Notes: generated by a model from the sequence alone, not told the origin. A DNA stretch of 53,615 nt from Vicinamibacteria bacterium (GCA_025923995.1 JAICEW010000005.1:1-53615), one strand, 5' to 3'; counted from the stretch's first letter, positions 35,563 to 44,393 are shown. Program-made: numbers and translations.

Positions 35563-37680
35563 GTGACCATGCCTCGATCGTCGTTCGTGCGGCGGTGCCT
35601 CTCCCTGCTGCTCGCGTCGGCGGCCGCCACCGCCCAGGCCCAGGCCCCGCAGCCGTCCCCCGACGTCGTGTTCCCGGCCGACGTCGAGCAGGTGACGGTG
35701 GACGTCCTGGTGCTCGACAAGCAGGGCAAGCCGGTGCAGGGGTTGAGGCGCGAGGACTTCACCGTCAAGGAGGACGGCCGTCCGCAGACGATCGCCGCGT
35801 TCGAGGCGGTGGCGGTCCCCGAGTCCGCGCCCACGCCCACGCGGACCCGCGTCTCCACCAACGCGATCCCGCGTCCCGCGGTGGAGCGCACGTTCGTGAT
35901 CGTCTGGGACGACGCGAACCTCACGCAGTTCTCGGCCGAGCGCGCGCGCCGCGCGGTGTCGGAGTTCATCCGCGAGGGCCTCCACGATGGCGACGAGGTC
36001 ATGGTGGCGCCTACCGTGGGCGGCGCCTGGTGGACCGGCCGGCTGCCGAAGGACCGCGACAGCCTGCTCGCGTACGTGGGCCGCCTGCAGGGCCTGTACA
36101 GGCCCGACAACTCGGCCGCCCGCATCTGGGACCACGAGGCGATGGCCATCTGGACGGGCCGCGACCCGCAGATGCTCTCGTACGTCGCGCGGCGCTGGTT
36201 CGAGAACAACCTCATCCCGGAGTCCTTCCCGACCGAGGACGACGTCCGGGGCTCGCTCGACGTCTCGCCGGGCCTGGCGCAGATCCGCGCCGCCGCGGGC
36301 CAGGTCTACCGCGCCGCCGTCGGCCGGCTGCGCCTGACGCTCGACACGGTCTCGCGTGTTGCCGACGCGCTGGCGGCCATCCGCGGGCGCAAGAACCTGC
36401 TGATGGTGTCCGAGGGCTTCATCATGGACAGCTCGCAGCCGGAGTTCCGCGAGGTGGTGCGCGCGGCCCGGCGGGCGAACGCCGCCGTGCACTACCTGGA
36501 CGCGCGCGGCGCGGAGGGCGCCCTGGGCCAGGCGGGGATGCCCGGCGGGAGCGCCGAGTACGGCCGCGACGTCGAGGAGCGCGATGCCACCACGCTGCTG
36601 GCGCTGGCCCAGCAGTCGATCGAGGGCGCCCGCTCGGTCGCGCTGGACACGGGCGGGTCGATCGTGCCCAGCACCAGCGGGCTGGCGAAGGAGATGGCGC
36701 GCATCGCCGACGAGTCGCGCGCGTACTACCTGATCGGCTTCAACTCCGCCAACACCAGGCGCGACGGCGGCTACCGCAAGCTGGCGGTCGAGGTGGCGCG
36801 GCCGGACCTCGAGGTGCGCGCGCGCCGCGGGTACTACGCGCCGAAGGACGGCGAGCAGCGCAAGCCCGACCCGGACCAGCTGGACCCCAAGGTCCGCGCC
36901 GGCCTCGACGCCCCGGTGACCGCGGACGGCGTGCCGCTCCGGCTCGTGAGCTACGTGCTGGGGGCGCCTTCGGACAAGACGCCGGTGCTGCTGGTGGCGG
37001 AGGCGGAGGTGGGCGGCCTGGGCTTCGCACCCAAGGGCGGCAAGGTCGCCGCCGCGTTCGAGACCTACGTCGTGGTGCACGGGCGCGACAGCGGGAAGAT
37101 CTACAAGCAGGAGAAGCTGCTGGAGCTGGACGTCCCGGAGGCCTACTGGCCGCAGGTCCTGCAGACGGGCATCGCCGTGCGCCGCGACTTCGAGCTGCCG
37201 CCGGGCGCCTACCAGGCGCGCCTGTTGGTCCGCGACAAGGCGAGCGGCCGGCTGGGCACCGTCATGCACGAGTTCGAGGTGCCGGCCGCCAAGGGCCTGC
37301 GCACCTCGACGCCGATCTTCACGGACACGTTCCAGGCCGCCACCCCCAACGACCTGCCGCGACCGGTGCCGGTGGCGCACCGCACCTTCCGCCCGGGCGC
37401 GCGCCTGGGGTGGGCCTACGAGGTGTTCGGTGCGCAGCCCGACCCGGCCGCCGGCGGCCCCAAGGTCAGCGCCAGCTACGTCGTGCGCAAGCCCGACGGC
37501 ACCGTCGTGTCGAACGGTCCCTCGCGGCCGCTCAAGCCCTCGGGCCTGAGCCAGCTCTCGCAGGTGGTGGTGTTCGCGGCACCCCAGCAGGCGGGGGACT
37601 ACGAGTTCGCCCTCGAGGTGCGCGACGAAGCTGGTGGCGTGGCCGCCCAGGTGGTCGAGCCCTTCACGGTCGGCCCCTGA
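35563..37680 (+). CDS. Exported VWFA-related Acidobacterial domain protein
   Basis: 705 aa. The GTG at 35563 is preferred because GGGAGG (35547-35552) is ten bases upstream; an ATG two codons later is the alternative. Signal peptide 1-27. The region ~35-420 fits the VWFA-related Acidobacterial domain (TIGR03436, as recalled): DVLVLDKQGKPVQGLRREDF, a central fold and YYLIGFNS, ending in RARRGYYAP. The first MIDAS strand reads FVIVWDDANL instead of DxSxS, so metal binding as in classical VWA is doubtful. The C-terminal ~270 residues are beta-rich. Role unknown. Convergent with the TPR gene (6-base gap). Confidence 0.85.
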   Translation: MTMPRSSFVRRCLSLLLASAAATAQAQAPQPSPDVVFPADVEQVTVDVLVLDKQGKPVQGLRREDFTVKEDGRPQTIAAFEAVAVPESAPTPTRTRVSTNAIPRPAVERTFVIVWDDANLTQFSAERARRAVSEFIREGLHDGDEVMVAPTVGGAWWTGRLPKDRDSLLAYVGRLQGLYRPDNSAARIWDHEAMAIWTGRDPQMLSYVARRWFENNLIPESFPTEDDVRGSLDVSPGLAQIRAAAGQVYRAAVGRLRLTLDTVSRVADALAAIRGRKNLLMVSEGFIMDSSQPEFREVVRAARRANAAVHYLDARGAEGALGQAGMPGGSAEYGRDVEERDATTLLALAQQSIEGARSVALDTGGSIVPSTSGLAKEMARIADESRAYYLIGFNSANTRRDGGYRKLAVEVARPDLEVRARRGYYAPKDGEQRKPDPDQLDPKVRAGLDAPVTADGVPLRLVSYVLGAPSDKTPVLLVAEAEVGGLGFAPKGGKVAAAFETYVVVHGRDSGKIYKQEKLLELDVPEAYWPQVLQTGIAVRRDFELPPGAYQARLLVRDKASGRLGTVMHEFEVPAAKGLRTSTPIFTDTFQAATPNDLPRPVPVAHRTFRPGARLGWAYEVFGAQPDPAAGGPKVSASYVVRKPDGTVVSNGPSRPLKPSGLSQLSQVVVFAAPQQAGDYEFALEVRDEAGGVAAQVVEPFTVGP

Positions 37681-37686
37681 CGGCGC

Positions 37687-38445
37687 TCACGGCCGGCCGG
37701 TCGTCACCATAGCACTCTCCTCGCGGGCCGCGAGGTCTGCCTTGAGCCGCTTGTCCACCGCGAACCCCGCCTTCTCCGCGGACCGGATCGCGGTGTGCGC
37801 CTGCTCGAACCGGCCGGTGAGCATGAAGATGACCGCCAGGTTGTTGTGCGCCGCCCCCAGCCGGTCGTTCGTGCGAACGGCGCGGTCGTAGGCCCGCTCC
37901 GCCTCCGTCAGGAGGTTCTGGCGGAAGTAGGCGCTGCCCAGGCCGAGATACACCTCCGCCGGGACCGGGTTCTGCGCGCCGGCGCCGAAGCGGAGCTGCT
38001 CCAGGACCCGGATTCGCTCCTCGTAGCGGAGCTCGGTGGGCCCCGGGGCCATGTTCTTGATCTTGCCCGTGCGCACCGCCGTGAGCGAGTCCTTGATCTC
38101 GTTGAGCTCGTCCAGGCGGGCCTTCTCCAGCGCCTCCTGCTCGGCCGCTCCCGCCCGGTTCATGAGCTCGACCGCGTCGATGCAGCCCTCGTACGCGCGC
38201 ACCGCGTCGGGATAGCGCTTGAGCAGCATCGAGGTGTAGCCGAGGTTGTAGTGCGCGACGACCAGGAACGGGTCGAGCGCGATCGCGCGGCGGAACTGCT
38301 CGGCCGCCTCCTCGAACTGCTCGCTCTGGAGGAAGGCCTCGCCCGCGCGGAGCTGCTCGAGCGCCGCCTTCCGGTTCCTGGCGGCCGCCGGTCCGCTCGT
38401 CGGCGGCCCGACCGCGAGCGCCAGTGCCAGGCCCATCACCAGCAT
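37687..38445 (-). CDS. TPR protein, exported (paralogue of the next upstream gene)
   Basis: 252 aa from an ATG with AAGGAGG five bases upstream. Short hydrophobic N-terminus (MLVMGLALALAVG) consistent with export, then TPR-like repeats in two groups (about 28-95 and 160-225) separated by a charged helix. Phrases such as AEVYLGLGSAYFRQN, LGAAHNNLAVIFML and AGF-VD-RLKADL recur in the next upstream gene, so the two arose by tandem duplication. Likely protein-protein scaffold in the periplasm. Function unknown. Confidence 0.8.
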   Translation of the reverse strand: MLVMGLALALAVGPPTSGPAAARNRKAALEQLRAGEAFLQSEQFEEAAEQFRRAIALDPFLVVAHYNLGYTSMLLKRYPDAVRAYEGCIDAVELMNRAGAAEQEALEKARLDELNEIKDSLTAVRTGKIKNMAPGPTELRYEERIRVLEQLRFGAGAQNPVPAEVYLGLGSAYFRQNLLTEAERAYDRAVRTNDRLGAAHNNLAVIFMLTGRFEQAHTAIRSAEKAGFAVDKRLKADLAAREESAMVTTGRP

Positions 38446-38497
38446 GGCCCCCTCCTTCCTGCCGCCGCTCCCGCCACGGGGAGGTGCTCGGACGGCC

Positions 38498-39238
38498 CTA
38501 CCTCGCCGCGCCTTCCCGCGACTTGAGGTCCGCCTTGAGCCGCGGGTCGACGCGGAAGCCCGCCTTCTCCGCGGCCTTGATCGACGCGTTCGCCTCGGGG
38601 TAGCGCCCGCTCAGCATGTAGATCACCGCCAGGTTGTTGTGGGCCGCGCCCAGCTTCTTGTTGCCCGACACGGCCCTCCCGTACGCGCCCTCCGCGTCCT
38701 TGAGGTTGTTCTGCCGGAAGTAGGCGCTGCCCAGGCCCACGTAGACCTCCGGCGGCACGCGCATCGCCTCCTGGCCCTTGAGCCGCATGTCCTCCAGGAG
38801 CCGTATGCGCTCGTCGATCTTCACCATCTGGTAGTCCACCCCCTGGCCGCCCTGCTGGCGCGAGGCTTCCCTCTCCAGGGTCCTGTACAGGCTCTTGAGC
38901 TCCTGGATCTCGTCGCGGTTCTCGCGGTCACGTTCCTCGCGGACCGCCACGTCGAGGCCGCTCAGGCGCGTCACGGCCTCCTCGCACCCCAGGTAGGCGG
39001 TGACCGCGTCGGGGTAGCGCTTGAGGGCCATGTGGGCCTGGCCCAGGTTGAAGTGCGCGAGCACCAGCAACGGGTCCAGGGCGATCGCCTTGCGGAACTC
39101 GCCGGCCGCCTCCTCGTACTGCTCGGAGCGCATCAGGTCCTGGCCTTCCCGCAGATGGTTCTGGGCGCGGTTGCGCTCGTTGTCGCCCGGCGCCTGCGGC
39201 GCCAGGAGCGCGAGGGTGAGCAGAAGGCTCGTCGTCAT
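38498..39238 (-). CDS. TPR protein, exported (tandem paralogue)
   Basis: 246 aa from ATG 39238; a GGGGAGGG lies six bases upstream, which favours it over the ATG two codons earlier. Signal-like N-terminus (TTSLLLTLALLAPQAPG), then the same repeat layout as the downstream paralogue: EQYEEAAGEFRKAIALDP, LAHFNLGQAHMALKRYPDAV, a charged spacer, then EVYVGLGSAYFRQN and LGAAHNNLAVIYMLSGR. It is 52 bases from its paralogue and is separated from the TonB receptor by an intrinsic terminator, so it probably has its own promoter. Confidence 0.8.
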   Translation of the reverse strand: MTTSLLLTLALLAPQAPGDNERNRAQNHLREGQDLMRSEQYEEAAGEFRKAIALDPLLVLAHFNLGQAHMALKRYPDAVTAYLGCEEAVTRLSGLDVAVREERDRENRDEIQELKSLYRTLEREASRQQGGQGVDYQMVKIDERIRLLEDMRLKGQEAMRVPPEVYVGLGSAYFRQNNLKDAEGAYGRAVSGNKKLGAAHNNLAVIYMLSGRYPEANASIKAAEKAGFRVDPRLKADLKSREGAAR

Positions 39239-39290
39239 GGACATCCCTCCCCGGGAGTCGTGCCAGAACTCCTTCATACGCCCGAACCGG

Positions 39291-39329
39291 TCAAAAGAAA
39301 ACGGGGGCGGGATCACTCCCGCCCCCGTT
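39291..39329 (-). terminator. Intrinsic terminator of the Oar-like receptor gene
   Basis: A 13-bp perfect GC-rich stem (39300-39312 with 39317-39329) and a four-base loop. On the minus strand it is followed by TTTTCTTTT. It lies 42 bases after the receptor stop and before the TPR genes, so it should separate the two transcripts. Confidence 0.88.
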
Positions 39330-39370
39330 GGTCCGCTAGGCCGGCCGCAGCCGGCTAGAGGACGGGACGA

Positions 39371-42300
39371 CTACCACTCGAAGCGGGCGCCCAGACGCAG
39401 CGAGATGGGCGCGGCGAACGAGGGGGTGGTGGCGTTGCCGCCGTTGGACGGCTGCCCGAAGTTCGGGTTCAGCGTGCCCGCGGCGATCTCGGTCCAGTTG
39501 TCGTAGTCGGTGGCGTTCTGGTTGTTGAGCAGGTTGAAGACGTCGGCGATGAGCGTCATGCGCTGGGCGTCATTCAACTTGATCGTGTAGTCGAGGTGCA
39601 GGTCCACCTGGGTGTCCGGATCCGCTCGCTCCAGGAAGCCGTCGATGGTGCGGATGCCGCCGCCACGGATCGTCTCCGGGATCTCGCCGCCGTTGGCGTA
39701 GGCCGTGTTGCCGGCCAGCGCCGTCAGGGTGCGGCCCGAGCCCCAGTTGAAGCCGACGCCGGTGTTGAGGGCGCCGAAGGTGTAGTTGGCGTACACCTTG
39801 ATCTGGTGCGGCCGGTCGTTGGGCAGCAGGCCCGAGCCCAGCGTCGAGCCCTGGAACCGGATGTCGCCGCGGAAACCGAGCTGGGGCACACCGATCGCCG
39901 TGTAGCTCGGATCGTTGGTCGGGAAGTCGAACAGCGAGGAGATCGACGGGTCGGACTGTCCGTTGTCCGAGCGGAAGAAGCCCTCGAAGTTCCCTTCCAG
40001 CTTCGCGTAGCGGTACGACGCCATCAGGCTCCAGTTGTCCGAGAAGCTCTTGTTGGCCGTGAACTCGATGGCCTGGTACTTGTGGTCCGGGTCCTCGAAC
40101 GCCGCCGTCATCGGGCAGTTGATCGCGTTGGTGGACGCGTTCACGTTCGTGATGAAGTAGTCGACGACCGCGTCGCCGCACTCGTCCAGGAAGTAGCCGG
40201 CCACGGGCAGCTCGCCGATGTCCTCGAGGATCTGGCCCATGTTGCGGCGCACGTAGCGAGCGCCGAGGCTGACCGACTTGCCCACCTCGAACTCGATGCC
40301 GCCCACGAACTCGTCCTTGTAGGTCGAGCCGGAGTCGGGGTCGATGATCGCGGCGTGGTCGCTGGTGAGCACCAGGTGGGTGGTCTGGCCCGCGAAGGCC
40401 GTACCGTTGGCCACCGGCTGCTGGAGCGCGGCGTCGCGGTAGTTCTGGCGGGTGATGCCGGTGTCCGCCGACATCGCGCGCGCCGCCAGGTCGTTGGGGA
40501 TGCGGGCGTAGAAGCGGCCGTACGACGCGTAGACCTTCGAACGGCCGTTGCCGCCGATGTCGTACGTCACGCCGATGCGCGGGGCCCAGTTGTCGTCCCA
40601 CGTGAACGTGCAGGGGATCGACGAGCCCGTGCCGTCGCCGGCGCCCGGACGCGAGTCGTTCTCGAAGCACAGGTTCGGAGCGCCGTTCACGCCCGGCTCC
40701 GCGCCCGTCAGCTTCTGCCGCTCGTAGCGGACGCCCGGACGGATGGTCAGACGGCCCGCCTGCCACGTGTCCTGGATGAAGAAGTTGTAGTACTTCTGCG
40801 TGGTCAGCCCGGCCGGAACCAGACGGCCGCGGGTCGCGCGGTAGTAGTCGACGCCGCCGCCCGTGCGGAACTGCACCGGAGCGCCGCCCAGCGTCGTGCG
40901 GCCGTCCGCCAGCAGGATCGGCTGGCCGGTCCAGTTGGTGTCGCGCGTGAACTCGATGTCCTCGTAGGCCACGCCGTAACGCACCTGGTGGTTGCCGCCC
41001 GCGTTGAAGATGTTGGTGGACTTCAGCTGGAACTGGAGGTTCCGGCCGTCGTTCTGGTCGACGACGCCCAGACCGCCGGTGGTGCCCGTGGGCACGCGGC
41101 CGGGACGCAGGTCGGTGATGACCGGCTCCTGGCTGGCCGCATCCTCCTCGAACTTGCTGGTGGAGCGGGCCACCGAGGCCTCGATGAGCCAGTTCGGGCT
41201 CATGATGCCGTCGTAGCGCACCGTCTGGCTGTGCCCGCCGTAGCGGATCTCGCTGAAGCCGCCCTCGATGGAGCGGGTGCCGGCCGCGCCCGCATACGCC
41301 ACGCGCCGCAGGGTGGCCGTGCGCTGCAGGCCCATCTCGCCGTCCGACGGGTCACCGAACGCCGAGATGTCGAACCGGTGGTTCGACGCCGCCTGCCAGG
41401 TCACCTTGCCGGCGTAGGACATGCTCTGCCGCTTGCGCTCCACCTCGCCCAGCGCGCGGAACGGGAACACCACGCCGCTGGACGGCTGCGGCGCGATGAA
41501 CGTGCGGCGGTTGAACTGGGGGTTGAACGTGCCGAAGAAGAACAGCTTGTCCTTCATGAGCGGGCCGCCCAGCGAGACGCCGAAGTCGTACTCGTTGCGC
41601 TCCACGGTGTTGACCGTGCCCTGCGGGGTCTGCAGCTCGTCCCAGGTGCCCTCGAGCGCGCCGGGGCGGAAGTAACCGAAGACCGCGCCGTTGAAGTCGT
41701 TGCCGCCGCTCTTGGTGACGACGTTCACCACGCCGCCGGTCGCGTTGCCGTACTCCGCCTCGAAGCCGCCGGTCTTGACCTGCGTCTCCTTGATGAAGTC
41801 GACCGTCACGCCCGTCCCCAGCGAGCCGTACGTGGAGTTGTAGGAGCCGACGCCACCGAAGCCCGTCTCGGTGATGTTGACGCCGTCGACCACGTAGTTG
41901 TTCTCCAGGCCGCTGCCGCCCGCGATCGACGGGTTGGCGGCGCCGGCGCCGGAGCTGTCGGACACGCCCGGGACCAGGTACAGGGTGGCCGTGAAGTTGC
42001 GGCCCACCGGCAGCCGGGTCAGGTTGTCGCTGTCGAGCGTGCCGCCCGCGGTCGTGGAGCTGGTGTCCACCACGGGAGCGCTGCCGATGACCTCGACCAC
42101 TTCCTCGAGGCCGCCGACCTTGAGCGTCAGGCCGCTCAGCTCCAGGCGCTGGCCGAGGCGAACTTCGATGTTCTTCTGCTCGACCGGCGAGAAGCCGGAG
42201 AGCTCGACCCGCACGGCGTACCTGCCGGGGGTCAGGTAGGGCGCGAAGAAGCGCCCGTTGGAATCGGTCACGAAGCTCTTCGGCCCCTGGGGCGAAGTCA

Positions 42301-42448
42301 CGGTGACCGTGGCGCCCGGAACCGGCGCGCCCTGCGAGTCGACCACCTCGCCGGTGATCGAGCCCGACGTCGTCTCCTGGGCCGTGGCGAACCCGAAGGT
42401 TGCCAGGACCAGGGCGACGGCCCAGATGAGCTGACGTCTCATCGTCAT
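39371..42448 (-). CDS. Oar-like TonB-dependent receptor with carboxypeptidase-regulatory domain
   Basis: 1025 aa from ATG 42448 (AAGGAG a few bases upstream; a GTG two codons earlier overlaps that site). Signal peptide 1-24 (cleavage after ATA/TAQ), CarboxypepD_reg domain (~28-110, GSITGEVVDSQGAPVPGATV), plug (~120-250, with NYVVDGVNITETG and GGFEAEYGNATGGVVNVVTKSGG), large beta barrel ending RLGARFEW, the terminal aromatic needed for outer-membrane assembly. This class is expanded in Acidobacteriota and may take up oligosaccharides or peptides. The upstream gap is unusually rich in inverted repeats. Its own terminator follows. Confidence 0.93.
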   Translation of the reverse strand: MTMRRQLIWAVALVLATFGFATAQETTSGSITGEVVDSQGAPVPGATVTVTSPQGPKSFVTDSNGRFFAPYLTPGRYAVRVELSGFSPVEQKNIEVRLGQRLELSGLTLKVGGLEEVVEVIGSAPVVDTSSTTAGGTLDSDNLTRLPVGRNFTATLYLVPGVSDSSGAGAANPSIAGGSGLENNYVVDGVNITETGFGGVGSYNSTYGSLGTGVTVDFIKETQVKTGGFEAEYGNATGGVVNVVTKSGGNDFNGAVFGYFRPGALEGTWDELQTPQGTVNTVERNEYDFGVSLGGPLMKDKLFFFGTFNPQFNRRTFIAPQPSSGVVFPFRALGEVERKRQSMSYAGKVTWQAASNHRFDISAFGDPSDGEMGLQRTATLRRVAYAGAAGTRSIEGGFSEIRYGGHSQTVRYDGIMSPNWLIEASVARSTSKFEEDAASQEPVITDLRPGRVPTGTTGGLGVVDQNDGRNLQFQLKSTNIFNAGGNHQVRYGVAYEDIEFTRDTNWTGQPILLADGRTTLGGAPVQFRTGGGVDYYRATRGRLVPAGLTTQKYYNFFIQDTWQAGRLTIRPGVRYERQKLTGAEPGVNGAPNLCFENDSRPGAGDGTGSSIPCTFTWDDNWAPRIGVTYDIGGNGRSKVYASYGRFYARIPNDLAARAMSADTGITRQNYRDAALQQPVANGTAFAGQTTHLVLTSDHAAIIDPDSGSTYKDEFVGGIEFEVGKSVSLGARYVRRNMGQILEDIGELPVAGYFLDECGDAVVDYFITNVNASTNAINCPMTAAFEDPDHKYQAIEFTANKSFSDNWSLMASYRYAKLEGNFEGFFRSDNGQSDPSISSLFDFPTNDPSYTAIGVPQLGFRGDIRFQGSTLGSGLLPNDRPHQIKVYANYTFGALNTGVGFNWGSGRTLTALAGNTAYANGGEIPETIRGGGIRTIDGFLERADPDTQVDLHLDYTIKLNDAQRMTLIADVFNLLNNQNATDYDNWTEIAAGTLNPNFGQPSNGGNATTPSFAAPISLRLGARFEW

Positions 42449-42664
42449 TCTCACTCCTTAATTTCAGTTTGCTCGGATACGGCTTCGGTACGGGAACTCT
42501 CACGACGCCCCGACCGATTCGAGGCGCCAAGGCCACCAATCGGCCCGGGGACCGTGAGATCGAACACATTCTTTAGCAAGCCCTGAGCCACGATCGGCCT
42601 TGGCATGTAATGCCCAAGATATGAGTAAGTTAAGCGACTTCGCCCTTTCTGGCGGATGTCCAAG

Positions 42665-42703
42665 AATCCGGGTTCCCGGATTTGAACACCCCTTCAAATC
42701 CGG
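42665..42703. repeat. Overlapping inverted repeats with mutually exclusive pairing
   Basis: AATCCGGG-TT-CCCGGATT (42665-42682) overlaps CCGGATTTGAA-CACCCC-TTCAAATCCGG (42676-42703), an 11-bp perfect stem. The middle arm (42676-42682) can pair with either neighbour. As half-sites the arrangement is forward-reverse-forward. Confidence 0.85.
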
Positions 42704-42709
42704 TTCGTT

Positions 42710-42740
42710 GGACGATGCGAACGTTAAGCGTTCAACGTCC
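42710..42740. repeat. Imperfect hairpin next to the overlapping repeats
   Basis: GGACG (42710-42714) and GAACG (42719-42723) pair with CGTTC (42729-42733) and CGTCC (42736-42740) around a five-base TTAAG loop and a small internal loop. Confidence 0.6.
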
Positions 42741-42842
42741 AGATCGTGGAGGGGCCAGGGCCATCGCCCGGGGGGCAGGACGCATCCACTCGCCGCCGCC
42801 TGGGAGACGAACGTCCGGACCGATGGCTCGCCGTCGGTCATA

Positions 42843-42873
42843 TGTCAATTGAATAAAGCTAGTCGAATTGACA
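42843..42873. promoter_or_regulatory. Spaced inverted repeat TGTCAATT-N15-AATTGACA upstream of the Lrp gene
   Basis: Perfect 8-bp arms with a 15-base AT-rich centre, ending 29 bases before the Lrp-family ATG. The right arm contains TTGACA (42868-42873) but the -10 position reads only CATCTT. Spacing of about two helical turns between arm centres fits an autoregulatory operator for a dimeric regulator. Confidence 0.5.
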
Positions 42874-42902
42874 AACGTCTGACCGCCGCCCATCTTGGGG
42901 GC

Positions 42903-43442
42903 ATGCCGCGTCGGTCGGGACGTTCGAGCGCGCCGAGCGAGCCGGTCGAGCTGGACGAGGTCGATCGGAGGCTCGTCCTCACGCTCTCGCGGCACGGCCG
43001 ACGCTCGGCGGCGGCGCTGGCCAAGGACCTCGGCCTCTCGCGCCAGGCGGTCACCGAGCGGATGCGCTCGCTGGAGCAGCGTGGCGTGATCCTGGGCTAC
43101 CGCGCGGACGTGGACCCCATGGCGCTCGGCCTGTCGATTCGCGCCCAGCTCCGCCTGACGCTCGACGGCACGGCCACGCCGCAGAAGGAGAAGGACGTGC
43201 TGCGCCTGCTCACCGCGCACCCCATGGTACGGGCGGTGTCGCGGGTGAGCGGCGAGGACTGCTTCGTGGCCGACGTGGTGTGCCGCCGCATCGAGGACGT
43301 GAGCGTGCTGCTGGCCGAGATCAAGCAGACGCGGGCCATCCAGAGCTCGCGCACGTCGTTCGTGATGGAGCAGATCCTGGACCGGAAGGGGCTGGGGGCG
43401 CTGGAGCCGTCGCTGGTCGCGGAAGCGGCCACGGCGGACTGA
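42903..43442 (+). CDS. Lrp/AsnC-family transcriptional regulator
   Basis: 179 aa. N-terminal HTH (LDEVDRRLVLTLSRHGRRSAAALAKDLGLSRQAVTERMR within about residues 18-60) followed by the RAM effector domain (~75-160). GGGG precedes the ATG. Lrp/AsnC proteins bind amino acids and oligomerise on DNA, and often control an adjacent exporter: the next gene, six bases downstream, is an EamA permease. The 8-bp spaced inverted repeat just upstream is a candidate autoregulatory site. Confidence 0.91.
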   Translation: MPRRSGRSSAPSEPVELDEVDRRLVLTLSRHGRRSAAALAKDLGLSRQAVTERMRSLEQRGVILGYRADVDPMALGLSIRAQLRLTLDGTATPQKEKDVLRLLTAHPMVRAVSRVSGEDCFVADVVCRRIEDVSVLLAEIKQTRAIQSSRTSFVMEQILDRKGLGALEPSLVAEAATAD

Positions 43443-43448
43443 ACGACG

Positions 43449-44393
43449 ATGCCGACGAACCGTCGCTGGTGGCCGTGGATCAGCCTGCTGGTGGTCTACG
43501 TGGTCTGGGGATCGACGTACCTGGCGATCGCCGTGGTGGTGAAGGAGCAGCCGCCGCTGGCCGCGGCCAGCCTGCGCTTCTTCTCGGCGGGGCTGGTGAT
43601 GGCCGCGGCCGCCGCGTTCGTGGACCGGCGGCATCCCCGGCCCACCGCGCGGCAGCTCGCGGACTACGCGCTCATCGGCGTGCTCCTGCTGTCGGTGGGC
43701 AACGCGTTCGTCATGTGGTCGGAGAAGCGCATCCCCAGCGGGATCGCCGCGCTGATCGTGGCCACCGTGCCCCTCTGGCTCACGCTCTTCGACGGGCTGC
43801 GCGCGGGCGGGCAGTCCTGGACGGTGCGTGCCTGGGCCGGCACCCTGATCGGCCTGGTCGGGGTGGGGCTGGTGGCGCGGCCGGAAGGCGGCGTGAGCGC
43901 GGGCCACTGGCTGGCGATCGTCGCGCTCCAGGTGGCGACGCTGAGCTGGACGGCGGGATCGCTCTACGCGCAGTCGCTGCCGAAGAAGCTGCCGCTCTTC
44001 ACCGCCTCCGCCGTGGAGATGCTGGCCGGGTCGGCGGTGCTGTTCTTGGAGTCGCGCCTGTTCGGCGAGGACCTGGGCGCCTTCGCCCTGGCCTCGTCGC
44101 GCTCGTGGCTCGCGCTGCTGTACCTTGCGGTGTTCGGCTCGCTGGTGGGCTTCACCGCGTTCGCGTACTGCCTGAACGAGCTGCCCGCCAGCACCGTGGG
44201 GACCTACGCCTACGTGAACCCGGTGGTGGCGGTCGCCCTCGGCCACGCGTTCCTGGGCGAGGCGCTCTCGCCGGGCCTGCTGGCGGGCGCCGCGCTCATC
44301 CTGCTGGCCGTGCTGCTGACGACCGCGCGGCGGAGCGCGTCCCCCCGGCGCCCGGTGGCGGCCCCGGCGCTGACCGAGGAGTCAGCCGGCTGA
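43449..44393 (+). CDS. EamA/DMT-superfamily permease
   Basis: 314 aa with ten predicted transmembrane helices in two EamA repeats. Typical phrases are VYVVWGSTYLAI in helix 1, the EKRIPSGIAALIVATVPLW segment, and AYVNPVVAVALGHAFLGE near the end. DMT exporters of this type (YedA/RhtA-like) move amino acids or other metabolites out of the cell. Cotranscription with an Lrp regulator fits amino-acid efflux. The 3' end overlaps the opposing membrane-protein gene by 12 bases. Confidence 0.9.
   Translation: MPTNRRWWPWISLLVVYVVWGSTYLAIAVVVKEQPPLAAASLRFFSAGLVMAAAAAFVDRRHPRPTARQLADYALIGVLLLSVGNAFVMWSEKRIPSGIAALIVATVPLWLTLFDGLRAGGQSWTVRAWAGTLIGLVGVGLVARPEGGVSAGHWLAIVALQVATLSWTAGSLYAQSLPKKLPLFTASAVEMLAGSAVLFLESRLFGEDLGAFALASSRSWLALLYLAVFGSLVGFTAFAYCLNELPASTVGTYAYVNPVVAVALGHAFLGEALSPGLLAGAALILLAVLLTTARRSASPRRPVAAPALTEESAG

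Larger units (their letters stand above)
42449..42902. promoter_or_regulatory. 454-bp divergent intergenic region, AT-richer, with several inverted repeats
   Basis: This gap separates the Oar-like receptor (leftward) from the Lrp gene (rightward). It is clearly less GC-rich than the flanking genes. It contains three overlapping or adjacent hairpin-forming repeats at 42665-42740, an imperfect palindrome CTTGGCAT-GTA-ATGCCCAAG near 42599-42617, CCGATT/AATCGG half sites at 42514-42543, and an 8-bp spaced inverted repeat at 42843-42873. No ORF with coding character was found here, and no promoter with both good hexamers. Confidence 0.6.

Noticed and set aside
32491-37380. 1.6-thousand-codon antisense open frame
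   Set aside because: Same GC artefact; it covers four firmly identified sense genes.
39596-42586. 996-codon open frame opposite the Oar-like receptor
   Set aside because: Composition is typical of a shadow frame and the receptor on the other strand is complete with signal, plug, barrel and terminator.
42599-42617. Possible sigma54 promoter (TTGGCAT...TGCC)
   Set aside because: The GG-to-GC spacing is 8-9 bases instead of the required 10 on either strand; it is better described as an imperfect palindrome.
42820-42873. Divergent TTGACA promoters formed by the 8-bp inverted repeat
   Set aside because: Both arms contain TTGACA but neither strand has an acceptable -10 at 16-18 bases; an operator is more likely.
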